Positions 54,651 through 63,770 of a stretch of 64,000 nt of DNA are shown here, in pieces. Source of the DNA: Verrucomicrobia subdivision 3 bacterium UBA693. Lineage in GTDB: Bacteria > Verrucomicrobiota > Verrucomicrobiia > Limisphaerales > UBA8199. The position numbers and the translations under genes are program-made. The first letter of the stretch is position 1. Every line of letters begins with the position of its first letter. Where the stretch lies: assembly GCA_002298785.1 (NCBI GenBank), contig DBMR01000022.1, positions 15,737 through 79,736 of the forward strand, written 5' to 3'. The notes below the pieces were generated by a model. The model was not told the origin of the DNA and ran no database searches. It was given only the letters and a program-made list of their open reading frames with translations.

Positions 54651-56333
54651 ATGAGCATCCAATCGGTTATCGCTACGAGGCCTTTTACTGCAAATTTGTC
54701 CGGTCTCCTGGTCGTGGCGGTAATTTGTGGTTGGATCTCTTTGCACCAGGCGGCGGCGGCCCCTAAACCACGCTTAACCAACTTAGGTCATCACGCTTTC
54801 AGGATCACGACCAAGTCCACCGAGGCACAATTGGCATTCAATCGTGGGTTGACGTGGGCTTATTCGTTTGGCCATTCTGCGGCGGAACAGGAGTTCCGCG
54901 CCGCCCTCACCGCCGATCCCGATTGCGCCATGGCGTGGTGGGGCATCGCCCTAGTCAACGGCCCCCACATCAACTTTGCGTCAGTGCCGCCGGATAAAGC
55001 GGTGAAGGCATGGGAAGCCATCACCACCGCCCAACGGTTGGCGGAGCATGGTTCACCGCTGGAAAGATCGATGATCGACGCGCTCGCAAAACGCTACGCC
55101 AACCCGCAACCAGGCGACCGCGCGCCGCTGGATCAAGCTTACGCCAACGCGATGCGTGATGTTTGGAAAGCGAACCCGCAGAATCCGGACGTTGCGACCC
55201 TTTTTGCCGAAGCGGAGATGGATTTGCACCCCTGGAATTATTGGAGTGACGGCCGGCCTCAGCCGTGGACCACGGAAATCGTGGAGACACTGGAAACTGC
55301 CTTGCGCCTCAACTCGCGACATCCTGGCGCGAATCATTTCTACATCCATATCATGGAGGCCTCCGCTACCCCGAACCGCGCCTTGGCGGCCGCAAACCGG
55401 CTGCGACGGTTGGTTTCAGATTCCAGTCACATGGTTCACATGCCGTCACACATCTATGCCCGTGTCGGTTTGTGGCGGGAGGCAGCCACCGCGAATCAGG
55501 CCGCGATCAAGGCCGACCAGCGTTATCGGGCGGCGTTTCCGCGTCCCGGCTTTTATGCCATCTACATGGCGCACAATACCCACTTCCTGGCTTACGTCAG
55601 CATGATGCAGGGTCGCAGTGCTGACTCGATCGCCCTCGCCGACCAGGTGGTCTCCGGCATCCCGGAGGATTTTCTTAAGGACTACGCGGCGATTGCCGAC
55701 GGGTACATGATCTTTCGCGCCGAGGTGCTCATGCGTTTCGGGCGCTGGGGGGACATCTTTAAGGAACCCGAGCCGGCGAAGGAATTTCTCCTGGCCCGGG
55801 CGCTCTGGCATTTCACCCGAGGTGTGGCCCTCACCGCGCTAGGCCGGATGGATGAAGCTCGTGCCGAGCGCGCCGCTCTCAAAAACGCCACTGCCGCGGT
55901 TCCTGCCGACCGCACCATGGGCAACAACTCCGCGGCCGACCTGCTCGCCGTAGCCGCGTCGGTGCTCGATGGCGAGATGCTGGCGAAGGCAGACAAATGC
56001 GATGAGGCCGTCGCAAAATTGCGCGAAGCCGTGCGGTTGGAGGAAAAGTTGATCTATGACGAACCGCCCGATTGGATTCAACCGGTGCGTCACACCTTGG
56101 GCGCCGTGCTGATGAGCGCGGGACGTTTTGCGGAGGCTGAGGCGGTATATCGCGAAGACCTCAAAGTTTATCCCGAGAATGGCTGGTCACTGATGGGCCT
56201 GCGGGATGCGCTGATGGCGGAGGGCAAAACCGCCGAAGCGGCCGATGTGGGGAGACGATTCCGCACGCAATGGGCCAAGGCCGACATCACGCCGCCTTCC
56301 ACGTGCTACTGCCAGGTGCTGAAACGGAAATAG
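54651..56333 (+). CDS. Exported tetratricopeptide-repeat protein
   Basis: 560 aa with a signal peptide (about 12-37). TPR-like helix pairs run through the protein: FNRGLTWAYSFGHSAAEQEFRAALTADPDCAMAWWGIALVNGPHIN (about 65-110), the middle PHMVHMPSHIYARVGLW region, and a C-terminal pair GRFAEAEAVYREDLKVYPENGWSLMGL. The HMPSHIY and AHNTHFLAY motifs are rich in His and recur in this family of large periplasmic TPR proteins; their role is unknown. A single gene, after the NAD run. Confidence 0.82.
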   Translation: MSIQSVIATRPFTANLSGLLVVAVICGWISLHQAAAAPKPRLTNLGHHAFRITTKSTEAQLAFNRGLTWAYSFGHSAAEQEFRAALTADPDCAMAWWGIALVNGPHINFASVPPDKAVKAWEAITTAQRLAEHGSPLERSMIDALAKRYANPQPGDRAPLDQAYANAMRDVWKANPQNPDVATLFAEAEMDLHPWNYWSDGRPQPWTTEIVETLETALRLNSRHPGANHFYIHIMEASATPNRALAAANRLRRLVSDSSHMVHMPSHIYARVGLWREAATANQAAIKADQRYRAAFPRPGFYAIYMAHNTHFLAYVSMMQGRSADSIALADQVVSGIPEDFLKDYAAIADGYMIFRAEVLMRFGRWGDIFKEPEPAKEFLLARALWHFTRGVALTALGRMDEARAERAALKNATAAVPADRTMGNNSAADLLAVAASVLDGEMLAKADKCDEAVAKLREAVRLEEKLIYDEPPDWIQPVRHTLGAVLMSAGRFAEAEAVYREDLKVYPENGWSLMGLRDALMAEGKTAEAADVGRRFRTQWAKADITPPSTCYCQVLKRK

Positions 56334-56507
56334 CGGCGGGCAGCGTCGCCTGGGTTAAAGCACGCCGACGGCGAGGTGGGCACTCAACCGACGCTAAAGC
56401 GTGGACACCAAACGGCAGGGTATTCCAGTCGGGAGGGCACCGTTCAGGGCATTGGCTCAGCTCCCTGTCCGCCTTCAAGGACTGCAAGCTCGCTAGATGC
56501 AGTAAGC

Positions 56508-56583
56508 TGGTACCCCCACCCTGAATTGAACAGGGATCAACGGTTTAGGAAACCGCCGCTCTATCCATTTGAGCTATGGGGGC
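56508..56583 (-). tRNA. tRNA-Arg(CCT)
   Basis: Minus-strand tRNA of 76 bases with encoded CCA. Acceptor GCCCCCA pairs with TGGGGGT (first pair G-U), D arm GCTC...GAGC, anticodon loop TTCCTAA giving CCT, and T arm CCTGTTCAATTCAGG. Confidence 0.95.
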
Positions 56584-56669
56584 CCGGATGTGCCGGATCA
56601 TACCTCGTCTCCCGGCGGCAAGCAACACCGGCGCTGCGAGCTCAAAACCCACTACTGAGCGCGGCTCGG

Positions 56670-57431
56670 CTATTTTCTAAATTCCGGTTTGAGCAGGCTG
56701 TTGCGGGAGGTGAAGCGGACTTTGAACCCGGTGCGAAAGTATTCGAAGTTCCGGAAGAAGGGGTTTTGAGATTCGCCCTCCTGGCGCGGCGCCCACACCG
56801 ACGGGATCTCCATCGCAGGCACGCCGAGGCGCAAAGGCTTGATCATGCTTTCCAGGTTGAACGGGTGCCGCAGCTCTTCCCACTGGATCGCCTGCACCAG
56901 TTTCGTCGGGAAAATGCGATACCCGTAGGTCATGTCAGTGAGCCGGGTAAAGTAGAGCAGCGAAAAGAAGCGCTGGAAAATCCAATTGCAGACGAGCTTG
57001 ATCGGGGAGTAGCCGGTAAAGGAGCCGCCGCGAATCCAGCGGGAAGTGGTAATCACCCAGCCGGGGTGCTCGCGGGATTTGGCGACGAGCAGGTGAGCCT
57101 CGTTGGGATTGGTCTCGAGGTCGCTGCTCATGATGATGACATGGCTGCCCCGGGCGGCGTCGAAGGCGTCGCGCAACGCGCCACCCAGGAAGGGACGCTG
57201 TTGCTGGACGATGACCACTATTTCCGGGAGTTGGCGGCGCAGTTCCTCGACCACGGCCAACGCTTCCGGGGTCGTTTTTTTGCAGACCACCACCAGCAAC
57301 TCGCGGATCTCGGCGCGGGGCAGGTCGCGCAGCACGATTTCGACGCTTTGCCGCAGCGAAAAGGTCTCGTTGATCACCGGCAGGATGATGCTGACCGATT
57401 CGAAGCGGGTGGTTTCAGGATAGGCACTCAT
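56670..57431 (-). CDS. Family 2 glycosyltransferase
   Basis: 253 aa, GT-A fold. Seen: VSIILPVINETFSLRQSVE, a polyprenol-phosphate sugar transferase-like start, IIMSSDLETNP in place of the DxD motif, and DMTYGYRIFP, as in dolichyl/polyprenyl-phosphate mannosyltransferase relatives. No membrane segment. It begins one base after the GT4 gene stop; the two are an operon. Likely part of exopolysaccharide or surface glycan synthesis. Confidence 0.85.
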   Translation of the reverse strand: MSAYPETTRFESVSIILPVINETFSLRQSVEIVLRDLPRAEIRELLVVVCKKTTPEALAVVEELRRQLPEIVVIVQQQRPFLGGALRDAFDAARGSHVIIMSSDLETNPNEAHLLVAKSREHPGWVITTSRWIRGGSFTGYSPIKLVCNWIFQRFFSLLYFTRLTDMTYGYRIFPTKLVQAIQWEELRHPFNLESMIKPLRLGVPAMEIPSVWAPRQEGESQNPFFRNFEYFRTGFKVRFTSRNSLLKPEFRK

Positions 57432-57432
57432 G

Positions 57433-58434
57433 CTATTTCAAGATCTTCTGATAAACCTCGAGGTAAGCCCGGGCCACATCGTCCCAGGTCATGGGCCGAG
57501 GCGGGGGCGGCAAGTTGGGTGCGGCATCGTAAAACCGGCGCAAAACCGCGGCGGTCGCGTTCGTGCTCGCGCTGGTGGAGCAGTAGGAAGCCTGGGCGCC
57601 AAAGGCCGAGCGGGCCCACGGCAAGTCGCCGAGCAGCAGCGGGCATTCGCAAGCGGCGGCTTCCAACGCCGAAAGGCTGAGCGACTCCATGGTGCTGAGC
57701 AACACGAAACCCCGGGCGGAGCGGTAGGCCGCCGCCACTTGTTCGCGCTGGTTCAACGAACCTTCGTAGCGAATTTGTTTGGGATGCGCCCGGGCCAGGG
57801 CGGTGAATTCCTGGCCGTAAGGATCGTCGGGCTCATACGGTTTGCCGACGACCCAGAGCGGGGTATCGGCGGCCACGGCCGCGCGGGCGGTTTCGAGGAC
57901 CCGCTTGCGTGGAGTCACGGTGGCGGTGCAAATCAGCCAGGGACCGCGAGGAGCGGGCGGGGAGTTAAAGAACACTTCCTCCACGCCGTTGGGCACCACG
58001 TGCACCCGTTCAGCCGGGACGTCATACAAGTAACGAATCAGGAAAGCTTCCCACCCGGTGAGGGCCGTGCAGGCGTTGGCCAGCGGGTAACTTTCCCAGC
58101 TTAACGCCAGTTGCATTTGGCGCGGCAGGACTTTACGCACCACGCGCATGACCCAGCGCTGGGTGCGGATGCGCCACATGGGGCGCGAGCCCATGGCGGT
58201 CAGCAAATCGGCCATGACCACCCGCATGCCTTTGCTTTGCGCCAATTCCAGCACGTAGGTGGGCATTCGCCCAAAATGTTGCAGGATATCCCCGCGCTGT
58301 GCGTCATCCCACCAGCGGAGCGGTTCCACCTCCACCCCTAGCTTTTTCAGGGCGCGACTGGTCTGTTCGATCTGGATCTGGGTGCCCCCGTGCGCCAGGC
58401 TGAAGGGCAGGTGGCAGTTGAACAAAATCTTCAT
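57433..58434 (-). CDS. Family 4 glycosyltransferase
   Basis: 333 aa, GT-B fold. N-terminal MKILFNCHLPFSLAHGGTQIQIEQ with the glycine-rich loop; HVVPNGVEEVFF; TATVTPRKRV; and the C-terminal donor-binding region ESLSLSALEAAACECPLLL with the E-x7-E pattern. The frame is open 24 codons upstream, but ATG 58434 is the family start. Followed directly by the GT2 gene. Confidence 0.88.
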   Translation of the reverse strand: MKILFNCHLPFSLAHGGTQIQIEQTSRALKKLGVEVEPLRWWDDAQRGDILQHFGRMPTYVLELAQSKGMRVVMADLLTAMGSRPMWRIRTQRWVMRVVRKVLPRQMQLALSWESYPLANACTALTGWEAFLIRYLYDVPAERVHVVPNGVEEVFFNSPPAPRGPWLICTATVTPRKRVLETARAAVAADTPLWVVGKPYEPDDPYGQEFTALARAHPKQIRYEGSLNQREQVAAAYRSARGFVLLSTMESLSLSALEAAACECPLLLGDLPWARSAFGAQASYCSTSASTNATAAVLRRFYDAAPNLPPPPRPMTWDDVARAYLEVYQKILK

Positions 58435-58657
58435 CGCTACTGGATCGAACGCTTCGCTTCGGGACGATTCACCAATGCCGGTTCCTCGCGCCGTTGCGGT
58501 GAGCACCGGCTAAATTCCAGGACCCTGTCGCGGACATGAGCTGAGGCCGCAAATACATTGGATGAACCCGCATGCGCCGCAGCATACGGCAAAGCCCGGG
58601 TCAAAGGCATCTATAAAGTGCAGTCGCACCGCCTGAAACGCCGTGCCGGACGCGGAC

Positions 58658-60298
58658 TTATCGACGCTCGGGTTGTCCGCCGGTATTGGCGCCGGCGGGC
58701 AGGTCCAAATGATAGATCTGGATCGTCACCGGACCGGCGGCAGCGGTCGGCGCGGCCGCGGCCGACGACTTCCGCATGATGTTGTGCCAGGCCCAGGCGC
58801 GCAGCCGTTCCGCCATCGTTGGGGCGGAGACCGGGAACGAAATCGACACCTCCTCGCGCTTTAGGGATTTCTGGCCCAGCAACGATTCCAGGTCCGTTGC
58901 GACGGGCCGGGAGCGTACTTGGAAGTACGCCAGGGAAGCCTGGGAACGCTTCAGGAATTTTGGCAGGTCCGAGATTTGATCCAGGCGGTCGATGCCGAAG
59001 TAGATGCGGCGGTCGGACAGAATACCAGTAGCCTTGCCTCCGGGAACGTCGCCCGGACTGAACGGCGATTGGAGCGGGTTAAGATTGGTAAGCACGACTT
59101 CGTCTTTCGCGGAATGACGGGCGATGAGCTCCGCCAATTGTCGTGCGACCGGCGAATAGGCTGGGACCGACAGGTAGAGATGTGCGTAGAGCACACCGGG
59201 GACCATGCAGGCCGCGAGGATCAAGGTGGTGAATTTCCCCGCGTGCTGGAGAGCCGCGGTGGCGAGAGCGGCCAGCGGAAAGAGGAGCATCACGTAAACG
59301 GTGCGCTCCATGTAAAAGTAATTGGGGATAAGCCCGACGAGCAGGGCGAACCCGGCGAAGAACACCAGCACACTGAGCGCCAGCGGATCGCGCCGGGCAT
59401 TTCGACCCCAGGCTCCGAGCACTGCGCCCAGCAGGAGGGCGGGTCCGGCGAAAACCATCAGGCGCACGCCTATTAAGGCGAACATGTGCGCCTTGGACAC
59501 GGCGGCACCGGTGGCACCCGATTTAGCCGCCAGCCAGTCCGACAGGTTGCGCATGTCGGGGTGATAGATCACCACTTGCACGGCGAACAAAAGCGCGCTG
59601 GCGGTCGCGCCCAGGATCAGCGCCCGGGCTCGGGGATTACGGATCACAGCCTGGAGGCTGGCGCGCCAGGGCACTGACCAATCATGAACCAGGGCGACCA
59701 GCCCGGGAATGACGGCTAGAGCCAGCCAATCGACCTGTCCGGCCAGGAAAGCCAGGATGGCGCAGCCCCAGGGTGAGAGTTGCCGTGTGGTGCCGTCCCC
59801 GGCCTTTCGCCCCACCAGCAGCCACGCGCCGACAGGCCACAGGAGAGCGCTTTGGGTTACGCATGAATAACCGAGGTCTTCCAGCAGGCCGCAGGGTGCC
59901 AGTCCATAGAGCAACGTGCCCAGCCATGCGGCGGAACGGCCAAAGCGAACGTCAAAAGTTTTGAAGGTCAGTATGTAGCCCGCCAGTTTCAGCAAGGTTG
60001 TGAACGCGAGAATCCCGTATGGACCCGCGACAGCCAGCAAACCAGTGAGCAGCCAGAAGAACGGGTAAGGATGATGCGTGTAGTTGAAGGCTTCGGGGTT
60101 GGGGAGAGTACCGGTGCATTCGGGCGACCATAGGCTGGCCCCGTGCCTTTCAGCGAAGCCGTATTCGAGCAGCTTCCGGGCCTGCTGGATCTCTGTCTCC
60201 ATGAAAGGCTCAACCATGTGCGCGGCGTACAGTCGCGCCAGGATCCAGATAATTATCAACGACAACAAAGCAGCCCGGTTGGACTGTAGTAAACGCAT
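58658..60298 (-). CDS. GT-C type membrane protein (putative glycosyltransferase)
   Basis: 546 aa. About nine to ten membrane helices lie between residues 8 and 410, with a soluble C-terminal domain of about 140 residues. The first periplasmic loop has METEIQQARKLL, an acidic pair at the place where GT-C enzymes such as ArnT/PMT carry their catalytic Asp/Glu, and NYTHHPYPFFWLLTG. Sugar donor would be polyprenyl-phosphate linked. ATG 60298 has GGGA seven bases upstream; ATG 60304 and 60310 are in frame. A 223-base gap, without genes, separates it from the GT4 gene. Confidence 0.72.
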   Translation of the reverse strand: MRLLQSNRAALLSLIIIWILARLYAAHMVEPFMETEIQQARKLLEYGFAERHGASLWSPECTGTLPNPEAFNYTHHPYPFFWLLTGLLAVAGPYGILAFTTLLKLAGYILTFKTFDVRFGRSAAWLGTLLYGLAPCGLLEDLGYSCVTQSALLWPVGAWLLVGRKAGDGTTRQLSPWGCAILAFLAGQVDWLALAVIPGLVALVHDWSVPWRASLQAVIRNPRARALILGATASALLFAVQVVIYHPDMRNLSDWLAAKSGATGAAVSKAHMFALIGVRLMVFAGPALLLGAVLGAWGRNARRDPLALSVLVFFAGFALLVGLIPNYFYMERTVYVMLLFPLAALATAALQHAGKFTTLILAACMVPGVLYAHLYLSVPAYSPVARQLAELIARHSAKDEVVLTNLNPLQSPFSPGDVPGGKATGILSDRRIYFGIDRLDQISDLPKFLKRSQASLAYFQVRSRPVATDLESLLGQKSLKREEVSISFPVSAPTMAERLRAWAWHNIMRKSSAAAAPTAAAGPVTIQIYHLDLPAGANTGGQPERR

Positions 60299-60461
60299 AG
60301 GCATTCCCATCTGCGCCCGAGAGTATGCCCATGCTGGCGCCGCGCAGCCATTGGAAAAATGCGGTTCACGGCGGTGACCCTTCCCGGCGCCACCATCGGC
60401 GCGCTTTCCGTGGGGGCAAAACACGTTGACCGTCCGGCGTGATTTCAGCAACCTCCCCGCG

Positions 60462-61307
60462 ATGCGGATATCCATCGTCACGCCCAGCTTTCGCAGCGCC
60501 CAATGGCTGCCGCTCTGTATTGCATCGGTGGCGGACCAGGCAGGAGTGGTGATCGAGCACATCATCCAGGATTCCTGCTCGGATGATGGGACGCAGGAAA
60601 TCCTGGCCCGGGAAAAGCGAGTGCGCGCTTTCGTGGAAAAGGACCAGGGGATGTATGACGCGGTCAACCGCGGGTTGGCGCGCGCCGAAGGCGAAGTGCT
60701 GGCATATCTGAACTGCGACGAGCAATTCCTGCCGGGAGCTTTGAAAGCGGTGGCCGATTACTTTCAGGCGCACCCCGAAATCGACGCCGTGGTCTCGGAC
60801 ACCATTGTGACGGACGCGGCGGGAGAGTACCTGTGCCATCGTTGCGCGTTGGTGCCCGGCAAATATCAAATGTGGGTGCGGTTCCCCGTTTTGACTTGTG
60901 CTTTGTTTCTGCGCCGGCGGGTGTTTCAGGAGATGGGCATTCACTGCGACACCACCTGGCGCGCGCTCGGGGACTGGGTGTGGGTGATGGAAATGCTCCG
61001 GCGCGGGGTCAAATTCGGGTTGCTGCCGGAGATGACTTCAATTTTCACCGATACCGGGGATAACCTGTGCCTGCGCCCCACGGGGGTTCAGGAGCGGGCG
61101 CGGAAATGGGCGATGGCGCCTGCCTGGGTGCGGCTGATGAAACACCTGTTTGTGCTGCAGTATCGGCTGCAATTAGCGGCCCGCGGCGCGATGAACCGAA
61201 AGCCGTTCGATTACTCGCTGTATACCCTGCAATCGCCCGGGCAGCGAGTCAACCGGCGCGCGCTGCATCCGACCTCCTTCTGGGAACGCCGCCAGCAAAC
61301 CGCCTGA
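60462..61307 (+). CDS. Family 2 glycosyltransferase
   Basis: 281 aa, GT-A fold. RISIVTPSFRSAQWLPLCI start, EHIIQDSCSDDGTQEIL, EKDQGMYDAVNRGLARAEGEVLAYLNCDEQFLPGA with the DxD-like CDE, resembling the colanic-acid WcaA and similar transferases. The divergent GT-C gene starts 164 bases away, so a shared promoter region is likely. ATG 60462 is used; a start 12 codons upstream is less likely. Confidence 0.87.
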   Translation: MRISIVTPSFRSAQWLPLCIASVADQAGVVIEHIIQDSCSDDGTQEILAREKRVRAFVEKDQGMYDAVNRGLARAEGEVLAYLNCDEQFLPGALKAVADYFQAHPEIDAVVSDTIVTDAAGEYLCHRCALVPGKYQMWVRFPVLTCALFLRRRVFQEMGIHCDTTWRALGDWVWVMEMLRRGVKFGLLPEMTSIFTDTGDNLCLRPTGVQERARKWAMAPAWVRLMKHLFVLQYRLQLAARGAMNRKPFDYSLYTLQSPGQRVNRRALHPTSFWERRQQTA

Positions 61308-61316
61308 GGTGGTTGG

Positions 61317-61480
61317 GAACCACGGAAAACGCGGACCACGCGGAAGGGGCGCCTCAAGAAGAAACGCATGCCCGTTACCCTTGGGGATTCTTTGAGTTCT
61401 CTGCGTTCTTTGTTGTAAATGTTTTAGGTAGGTCTTTGTCCGTGTATTTCGTGTAGTCCGTGGTTTGCCTGTCTTCCATC
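61317..61480. repeat. ACCACGGAA...CCGTGGT inverted repeat
   Basis: The family word AACCACGGAAAACGCGGACC at 61319 and the inverse TCCGTGGTTT near 61458 enclose CTTTGAGTTCTCTGCGTTC and GTGTATTTCGTGTAGTCC. The same family repeats near 63060-63250 and 63770-64000. Confidence 0.65.
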
Positions 61481-61519
61481 TTTTCCGCCTAATCAGTGGT
61501 GCGCTGTCGAGTGGTTGGG

Positions 61520-62866
61520 TCAGGCGGTAAATGGGGCACGCATGGCGCGCGAGCGCATGCGGTTGGCTTCGGGTTCTCCGACAAACTCCGCCTTGCGCAG
61601 ATCGAATTTCAGGTTGCGCTGGAGTTTCTCGCAGATGTCGGCAGCCAGGCAGATGCACATCGAGCGGTACATGACTTCCGGGTTCGCCACGGTGGGCCGG
61701 CGCGATTTGATGCAGTCGAGGAAATCCCGCACGTGATTCAATGGCCGCTGTGTCCGGGCCGTGTAATCCGCCAGCACTTTTTGGTATTCGAGCAATAAGG
61801 TCCTCGAGGAGACATCGGGTTCCGCATAGCCGTCGGCGGCTGCGACCCACCCTTCGGGACCATCGAATCGTTCGCCACAGGCGCCATGCCAAAACTGACA
61901 CGGTTCCCAAACCGAACCGGAAGTTCGAAACAGCACCAATTTCACGCCGTTGGACAAGCGCGTGATCATCGTCGCATCCGGCCCGGCATACTCGAACTCG
62001 ATCAGGGACACGTTGGCTAGGTCGAGTCCGGCGAGGGCCTGGGCGACCGAATGCGCGCCCCACATCGCGACATCGGTGGCGAAATCGTAATAATGATACC
62101 ACCCGCCACCATTCACGTAAGCGCTGTTGTAAGGACGCCAGGGGCAAGGCCCCAGCCAGACATCCCAATCCAGTTCATCCTTGGGCGGCTCAGGCTCGGC
62201 GGGCAACCAGTCGTGACGCAGCCCGTCGCGCCAACGACAGTCGGCGTAGGCGGTATGGACTTTGCCCAATCTGCCGGCTCGGGCCATCTCGATGGCGAAT
62301 ACGTGGTTGGGCTCGCTGAGGCGCTGCGCGCCGGTCTGATAGACGCGTCCGTATCGCCGCGCCGTCTCCACGACCATCTGTCCCTGGGCCATGGTGAGAC
62401 AGGCCGGCTTCTCGCAATAGACATCTTTGCCCGCGCGCATGGCCAGGGTTGAGGCTAGCGCGTGCCAGCGATCGCCGGTCGCAATCAATACGGCATCCAA
62501 ATCCGTTCGCTCCGCCAGGAGTCGGCGCAGATCCGCATACGCCGCGCAGTCTTTATTGTCATATTTCTTGTTTACCACGTCCCTGGCCGCTTCACGCCGG
62601 CTTTTCAGGACGTCACAGACCGCAACCCACTGCACATCCCGCTCGCCCAACATGGCCCCCAAATCATAGGAACCACGGCCCCCGATTCCGATTCCCCCCA
62701 TGACGATGCGTTCACTGGGCGCAATGAAGCCATCACGGCCCAACGCCGAGGCGGGAATATAATAGGGCAACGCCACCGCGCTGGCCGCAACTGCGCCCCG
62801 TTTCAGGAATTGGCGGCGCGTGAGGGTGGTGCGGTGAGGACTATTTGCGGGTTTTATGGTTTGCAT
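61520..62866 (-). CDS. Tat-exported Gfo/Idh/MocA family oxidoreductase
   Basis: 448 aa. Twin-arginine signal LTRRQFLKRGAVAASAVALP. Nucleotide-binding IVMGGIGIGGRGSYDLG (Rossmann), then VAVCDVLKSRREAAR, and the family EKP in GKDVYCEKPACLT. The C-terminal substrate domain runs to about 440. Members are NAD(P)-dependent sugar oxidoreductases; exported versions are frequent in Verrucomicrobiota and Planctomycetota. Substrate unknown. No neighbour on the same strand with a clear link. Confidence 0.9.
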   Translation of the reverse strand: MQTIKPANSPHRTTLTRRQFLKRGAVAASAVALPYYIPASALGRDGFIAPSERIVMGGIGIGGRGSYDLGAMLGERDVQWVAVCDVLKSRREAARDVVNKKYDNKDCAAYADLRRLLAERTDLDAVLIATGDRWHALASTLAMRAGKDVYCEKPACLTMAQGQMVVETARRYGRVYQTGAQRLSEPNHVFAIEMARAGRLGKVHTAYADCRWRDGLRHDWLPAEPEPPKDELDWDVWLGPCPWRPYNSAYVNGGGWYHYYDFATDVAMWGAHSVAQALAGLDLANVSLIEFEYAGPDATMITRLSNGVKLVLFRTSGSVWEPCQFWHGACGERFDGPEGWVAAADGYAEPDVSSRTLLLEYQKVLADYTARTQRPLNHVRDFLDCIKSRRPTVANPEVMYRSMCICLAADICEKLQRNLKFDLRKAEFVGEPEANRMRSRAMRAPFTA

Positions 62867-63063
62867 CTGGGCACCAGGACTTGAGACGGGATATGCATCG
62901 TGACTTTGCTGTGCGTCTTACCTGTTTCAGGACGGAAGAACAGGCTTTTTTACAGAATGATTTCGATGGGTGCGAGAGTATGGTCGCATCGAAGAGCGGT
63001 CAAGACCGGAGCCAACCACGAAATATGTTGAAACCGCAGAGGGGGGGAAGACGGGGAGGGAGT

Positions 63064-63280
63064 AACCACGGAACACGCGGACCACGCGGAAGGGGAGGCC
63101 CCAAATTTTAACCACAGAGATCGCGAAGACCGCAGAGGGGGGGCAGACGGGGAAGGAGGAACCACGGAACACGCGGACCACACGGAAGAAAGACTTTAAA
63201 TTCCGGGGGTCTTTGTCCGTGTATTTCGCGTGTTCCGTGGTTTACCCGCCTTCTTTCTTCTCTGCGGTTTGGTTTGAGCG
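63064..63280. repeat. ACCACGGAACACGCGGACC repeat array 1
   Basis: Two direct copies at 63064-63093 and 63158-63188, each preceded by a CCGCAGAGGGGG-type word, then the inverse CGCGTGTTCCGTGGTTTA at 63228-63244. The unit thus reads as a long imperfect hairpin immediately downstream of the GxxExxY gene. The gap 62867-63063 has nothing else of note. Confidence 0.75.
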
Positions 63281-63283
63281 ATC

Positions 63284-63691
63284 CTATTCGCCGTGGTTAT
63301 AGCGGCCCCGACCGGAAACAATTCGCTCAATCTGGGCTTTGGGGTAATGCCCAAAGTTGACCAAGAGCCCGAGTGGAAGCCGGGTGGCCTTAAGGTAATT
63401 CAGCACCTGCGCGCGATGCTCCTCCGCGAGCTCGCTGACCGCCTTCAATTCCACCACGATTTTATCGTAGCAAACGAAGTCCGGTTGGAATTTTGTCCGC
63501 AGTGGGGTGCCTTTATACTCTAAAACCAGGGGCTTCTGGGGAACGAACGGGACTCCCCGCAACCCCAACTCAATTTCCATACACTCCTGGTAGACGGTTT
63601 CCACAAAGCCGCAGCCCTTCTCCCGGTAAACCTCGAAGCACGCGCCAAGTATCTCAAAGGATTCTGATTCAAGTATCAGCTTAGTCTGCAT
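63284..63691 (-). CDS. GxxExxY family protein
   Basis: 135 aa. The motif is in GCGFVETVYQECM; further landmarks are FQPDFVCYD, IVVELKAVSEL and LNYLKATRLPLGLLVNFGH, the end of the family. It is only distantly similar to the copy at 18387. The start at 63691 has no clear ribosome site. Both sides carry ACCACGGAACACGCGG repeats, while the other copy is flanked by CAGGATG repeats. Confidence 0.88.
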   Translation of the reverse strand: MQTKLILESESFEILGACFEVYREKGCGFVETVYQECMEIELGLRGVPFVPQKPLVLEYKGTPLRTKFQPDFVCYDKIVVELKAVSELAEEHRAQVLNYLKATRLPLGLLVNFGHYPKAQIERIVSGRGRYNHGE

Positions 63692-63770
63692 AACTGGAGC
63701 CTACGGGAACCGAGCAAATCTGTGAACCGCTAATTATGTAGAGACTACGGAGAGGGACAGACGGGGAAGG

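Noticed and set aside
60426..60667. Extension of the GT-C gene upstream to 60667
   Set aside because: The extension lies antisense to the GT2 gene at 60462 and has shadow composition; the membrane protein begins naturally at 60298-60310.
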